A stretch of DNA of 30,000 bases, taken from contig RPFO01001011.1 in assembly GCA_009746045.1 (NCBI GenBank), forward strand, positions 1 through 30,000, in the 5' to 3' direction. The position numbers were made by a program, and so were the translations under genes. Every line of letters starts with the position of its first letter. Position 1 is the first letter of the stretch. The notes under the pieces are model-generated. The model ran no database searches. It was not told the origin of the DNA and saw only the letters and a program-made list of their open reading frames with translations. Shown one piece after another: positions 27,015-30,000 of this stretch. The DNA is from Mesostigma viride. Lineage: Eukaryota > Streptophyta > Mesostigmatophyceae > Mesostigmatales > Mesostigmataceae.

Positions 27015-27570
27015 AGTCTCGGCTGTTCTGGTGCCATATGCATCCTCACCATCGTCGTCATCGACGTAGCCGGCGGACTCGTCTAGGGTCCATGCACGGG
27101 TTGCTCAGGTTTGTCTTTGAATCTGTGTGATGAGGTGTTTTCTTTGCGCAGTGTATGTTTGCCTGCAGCTACCTTTTTTGTTCCAAATAGATCAGTGCTT
27201 TCTTCTTTGCATTTGCAGCAAGAGAGGGAAGTTTTTGTACAGGTTTTTTAACGTAATCTGCCTCTTTAATGTTGCACAACTGACAACAACCATGTATACA
27301 TTGATGTTATTTCCACCTCTGCATCTTTTTTCTGTGTTTTACAGGAGAGTCGAGAGCTTTTAATCAAAATGACATCCGCAAATGACGGCTGCACACAATA
27401 TACCCAACGGGCGGCTGCCTGCAAATTCTTTGCAAGCATTTAGAGCTTTCCGTGGAAGTCATGCTCACAACGGGCTGCACGCAACGCAATGGGCTGCCGT
27501 CCGAACTTTGCCTACGAGACAATCGTTGTTGCTGTCAGCATTAAGTAATGCTTATTTTGTAATAAAAAGA
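27015..27570. other. Transposon interior, possible short exons but no gene assigned
   Basis: Three CAG or ACAG ends preceded by T-rich tracts (27014, about 27218, about 27344) look like 3' splice sites. The sequence between them yields only short peptides, such as SSPSSSST-like serine-rich sequence. No domain is recognised, and a complete exon set cannot be drawn. Confidence 0.25.
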
Positions 27571-27574
27571 AAAA

Positions 27575-27942
27575 TTTCACTGGTTTTTGTCACTTTTTGT
27601 CACTTTTTGTCACTTTTTGTCTGTTTTATAGTCCTGATAAATTTTCAGGATTGTCTGTGATATATCAACGTTTGTGTTGTGATAAATGTGCACAAATGTC
27701 ACTAATTGTGGTGTGATAAAATGTGATAAAATCTCACTCTCATGTTGACAATGCGTGACGTTGACAATGTGTGACATTTTTTGACACTTTCACCTTGATA
27801 ATTTGTCAAGAATTGTCTTGTAAAATCGACCTGATATGTCATGGTTTTGTCAACATTTGTATAGCTTTTGTCACACTTTGTCACACCACATGTCACACTT
27901 TGTCACACTTTGTCACACTTTATCAACCTGACATGTCAAGCA
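27575..27942. repeat. Right subterminal repeat array
   Basis: Starts with four copies of TTTTTGTCAC and continues with TTGTCACACTTTGTCACACT, GTGATAAAATGTGATAAA and TTGACAATGTGTGACATT words. Orientation is mostly opposite to the left array, as expected for inverted subterminal arrays. Confidence 0.85.
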
Positions 27943-27975
27943 TTGTCACACTTTGTCAACACCCGGCTCCTAGTG
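27943..27975 (-). repeat. Right 33-bp terminal inverted repeat
   Basis: Reverse complement identical to 20594-20626 over 33 bases, ending CCCGGCTCCTAGTG at the insertion junction. Confidence 0.97.
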
Positions 27976-27977
27976 CA

Positions 27978-28207
27978 GCTACTCTGTGATCAGTTTTCTA
28001 ACCAAGAAATCTGTTTCTGCTGCTGTCCACACTGACCTGGATTGGGTGATCCTCAAACAGGAGGCAACCTATTTCTCCAGCTGGCATCATGTGGAAGATG
28101 AAGAAAACCCAGCAGATGCCTTAACCAAGCTGAGGGATGCAGCTGGCCCACAATACCAGCTACTCTTTGAGAATATGAATCCATATGGTATCCGTGTCAG
28201 TGTATGA
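27978..28207 (+). pseudogene. Copia RNase H, C-terminal part
   Basis: The frame AGC TAC TCT GTG ATC encodes SYSVISFLTKKSVSAAVHTD and then a later WHHVEDEENPADALTKL. The latter matches the conserved end of Copia polyproteins (V.....ADI.TK.L). It ends at TGA 28205-28207. The Ser follows the YTD at 20592 across the transposon, giving the D-S pair of the third catalytic site. Confidence 0.85.
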
Positions 28208-28533
28208 CTAAAATGTCTGGCTACAGCTCAGTACACAACCACCACACCCCGCTACCACAGCGATAGCTGCTGGGCGCCATAAAATTCAACACATTTGCTG
28301 TGGGGTGTGAGTGCTGACTAGGTCAGATTTCTATCCATTTGAAGCTTGAGGGCACAAGCCTTGTATACACTTTACTTAATGTGTGCTCCAATAACTGGCC
28401 AAACCAGCCAGCTGTGTACACCTTATTTAATGTGCAATCTAACACCTGGCCAGAACAGCCAGCTGTAACCAACCTGGCTCAACCAGCCATGTCTCTTTTG
28501 TACCCCTAATCAACTTAAAAACAATAACAATAA
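28208..28533 (+). other. 3' untranslated region of the Copia element
   Basis: No ORF. A segment of about 57 bp is duplicated near 28363 and 28420 (TTAATGTG...AACCAGCCAGCTGTGTACAC). The last bases before the LTR, AAAAACAATAACAATAA, occupy the position of a polypurine tract but are only A-rich. Confidence 0.55.
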
Positions 28534-28676
28534 TGTTGGGGGTGCAGACCTGCATTCAGAAATAAATAATAAAGCAATACTGGAGTTAGTCTCCATGCTT
28601 TGCTGCAGACTAAGTCTCAAAGGCATTGTGAATACAACGTATGAATAAGCCTTGTAAACCTACGTTGGTATGTGAA

Positions 28677-28684
28677 TATAAATA
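28677..28684 (+). promoter_or_regulatory. LTR TATA box (TATAAATA)
   Basis: TATAAATA is followed by CCACGTGG, an E-box/G-box core. It is well placed about 145 bp inside the candidate LTR for starting element transcription. Confidence 0.5.
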
Positions 28685-28923
28685 CCACGTGGGCTATGCA
28701 GATAGGAATGCTAGTCGAGTCGCATACGTTTCCCTAGATAGGTACTTTGGGTACTGAGGTACGTGACAGATGTCAGTACCCAGTATACGTAGTGTCCTGT
28801 CATTGGACGGTCCTAGAGTATCCTAGATAGGGACCGTACTGCAGCGTGCATTGATCTGTGATCGCACGATGCAGTGACTAGACTGCTACCTGTCATCGTG
28901 TGGCCTCGGGCCAACGGTCTGCA

Positions 28924-28934
28924 CCCAACGGTCA
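28924..28934 (+). promoter_or_regulatory. Match to plant MSA element (CCCAACGGTCA)
   Basis: CCCAACGGTCA fits the mitosis-specific activator consensus YCYAACGGYYA exactly. A second CCAACGGTC lies at 28911-28919. In plants such sites bind three-repeat MYB proteins and drive G2/M expression. Function here is inferred from the word match only. Confidence 0.3.
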
Positions 28935-29188
28935 CTGGCGGCGCAGCCAGTGAGAGGAACGTTGATAAAGGGTAAACCTATTTTCTAATGAACCAAGCAA
29001 TTCATTGCTCTCAGCACACAGTGTTCTCAAGCATTATACCACGTCGTTCATTTCTCATTTCCTAACTCAACCTTCCCGACGCTGCTATTATTTGGCTACA
29101 TGTGGGATCAACCCGCCTGGACATGTTGTCATTGGATCCAGTGGAATTTGGCTGGGTGCTAAATCAGGGTGACAGCAGAAATGTATAA

Positions 29189-29938
29189 GGCCTTTACGAG
29201 TACACGGCAGAGTGGGGCTACACAATGCTCTTGCATAAAAACCATCAATTCCACCCCGGACGGACACGCTGGGGCGCTACTGAGTGGCCTGGCCACACCT
29301 GGGTCCGCAACATCACCCTCGCCGCTGACCACCCGCTGATCGATCGCCGCGCGACCGACGTACAACACCTCTTGATGCACCGATCCATCGGGGTCGGGGA
29401 GATCCTCCACCGGCGATTTCAACACCGTGCCACATGTTTATGTACCAACCCCAATGAAACGGTGGAACACCAATTCTTATGGTGTAACCTCCAGGGAGTT
29501 TGGACCTGGTTGATTGGTTTATGGGCAGCCTGGACGTCTGAGCCTATCATACCGGTGTCTACCCGCTCAATTATCTTTGGCATCACTGGCACCCCTGGCC
29601 TTGAGCTCACCTTTGCACAACAAGCGTGGATATGGCTCCGCACATGCATGTTATATACAATCTGGACGGTGCGAAATGATGTGGTGTTCAATAGGCGCAC
29701 AGTTTTCGTCAAAGCTGGGGTTCTCTCACGCTTCATTTACCTATGGAACTCCGGCATGCGACGCTACTGGATGGTTGCAAATGAACAAAACAAAATCTGG
29801 GACCCTGGCGCGGACCAGGATAAGCCCAGCCCACTTGAGATCTTTCATGACCTCATGGGCCAAAACAGGATCTTTACCCACATGCCCAATGACAACCCAT
29901 TAGAAGTCCGTGACTCCCCAACGGGAGCACGAGTCTAA
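29189..29938 (+). pseudogene. LINE ORF2 C-terminus with zf-RVT-like zinc motif
   Basis: The frame opens after a stop at 29186 and ends in TAA at 29936-29938; the first ATG is 29225. ATCLCTNPNETVEHQFLWCN, with VW shortly after, matches the Cys/His zinc-binding segment found after the reverse transcriptase in plant-type non-LTR retrotransposons (C-x-C...E..-H-x-F-x2-C). A Trp-rich segment AWIWLRTCMLYTIWTVRNDV follows, also typical of these ORF2 tails (IW..RN...F). No reverse transcriptase or endonuclease lies upstream, so the copy is 5'-truncated, as LINE insertions often are. The 3' end is beyond or near the window edge. Confidence 0.7.
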
Positions 29939-30000
29939 TTAATTAATTAGAAGTCAAGTGGCTGCCGTGGTCTACTAAGGCTCCGTTTTAGCCACTGACA

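Larger units (their letters stand above)
28534..29095 (+). repeat. Candidate 3' LTR of the Copia element (right end uncertain)
   Basis: TGTTGGGGGTGCAGACCTGC begins right after the 3' UTR and fits the TGTTGG start common to Copia LTRs. It holds AATAAATAATAAA near 28561 and TATAAATA at 28677-28684 as a U3 promoter. The matching 5' LTR is not in the window, so neither the end nor the target duplication can be fixed. The end given is the latest position before LINE-like coding sequence could begin. Confidence 0.55.

Overview
This window reads as nuclear DNA from a eukaryote with a repeat-rich genome. It has coding sequence interrupted by GT-AG introns, an AATAAA signal, long CAG and minisatellite arrays, LTR and non-LTR retrotransposon fragments, a cut-and-paste transposon with long terminal inverted repeats, and an interstitial TGTAGGG tract close to the plant-type telomere heptamer. 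A green alga or relative fits, but nothing in the window proves it. Nothing bacterial or viral was recognised.

Layout. (1) Positions 235-5409, minus strand: a large GC-rich gene. Its N-terminal half resembles eukaryotic transposase-like proteins with a DGGSEN...GHTHADPD signature (DUF7869-like). Its middle is a Gly/Ala-rich minisatellite read in frame. Its C-terminal part is unique. The frame is broken by one missing C in a C6 run at 2606-2610. A downstream acidic-tail exon is likely. (2) 5420-6940: direct repeats upstream of that gene, then about seven copies of a 149-bp satellite. (3) 7094-9938, plus strand: a two-exon gene with a zinc-binding N-terminus, a coiled coil, (CAG)49 and 21 copies of FPQQQQQ, followed by a G-quadruplex-prone intron. 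(4) 10331-11915: a 40-bp satellite and CA microsatellite. (5) 12020-14900: no gene. It holds a truncated tRNA-Ser-like pseudogene, telomere-like heptamers and a family of repeats carrying the palindrome CCAACGGCCGTTGG. (6) About 15160 to 29000: one decayed Copia-like retrotransposon, split by two insertions. Its domains appear in the order gag zinc knuckle, integrase, protease, reverse transcriptase, RNase H, 3' LTR, which is not the usual Ty1/Copia order. (7) 29189-29938: the C-terminal end of a LINE ORF2.

The clearest result is the nested transposon at 20594-27975. It has perfect 33-bp terminal inverted repeats starting CACTA, dense subterminal TTGACA-type repeats and no recognisable transposase. 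It lies immediately after the third catalytic Asp of the Copia RNase H. Removing it with one copy of a 2-bp CA duplication restores the reading frame through that domain. A second insert (16821-18571) is bounded by two copies of the same 20-bp near-palindrome. The host genes and mobile elements show no sign of acting as one pathway; this is a nested repeat landscape with two protein-coding genes at its left end.
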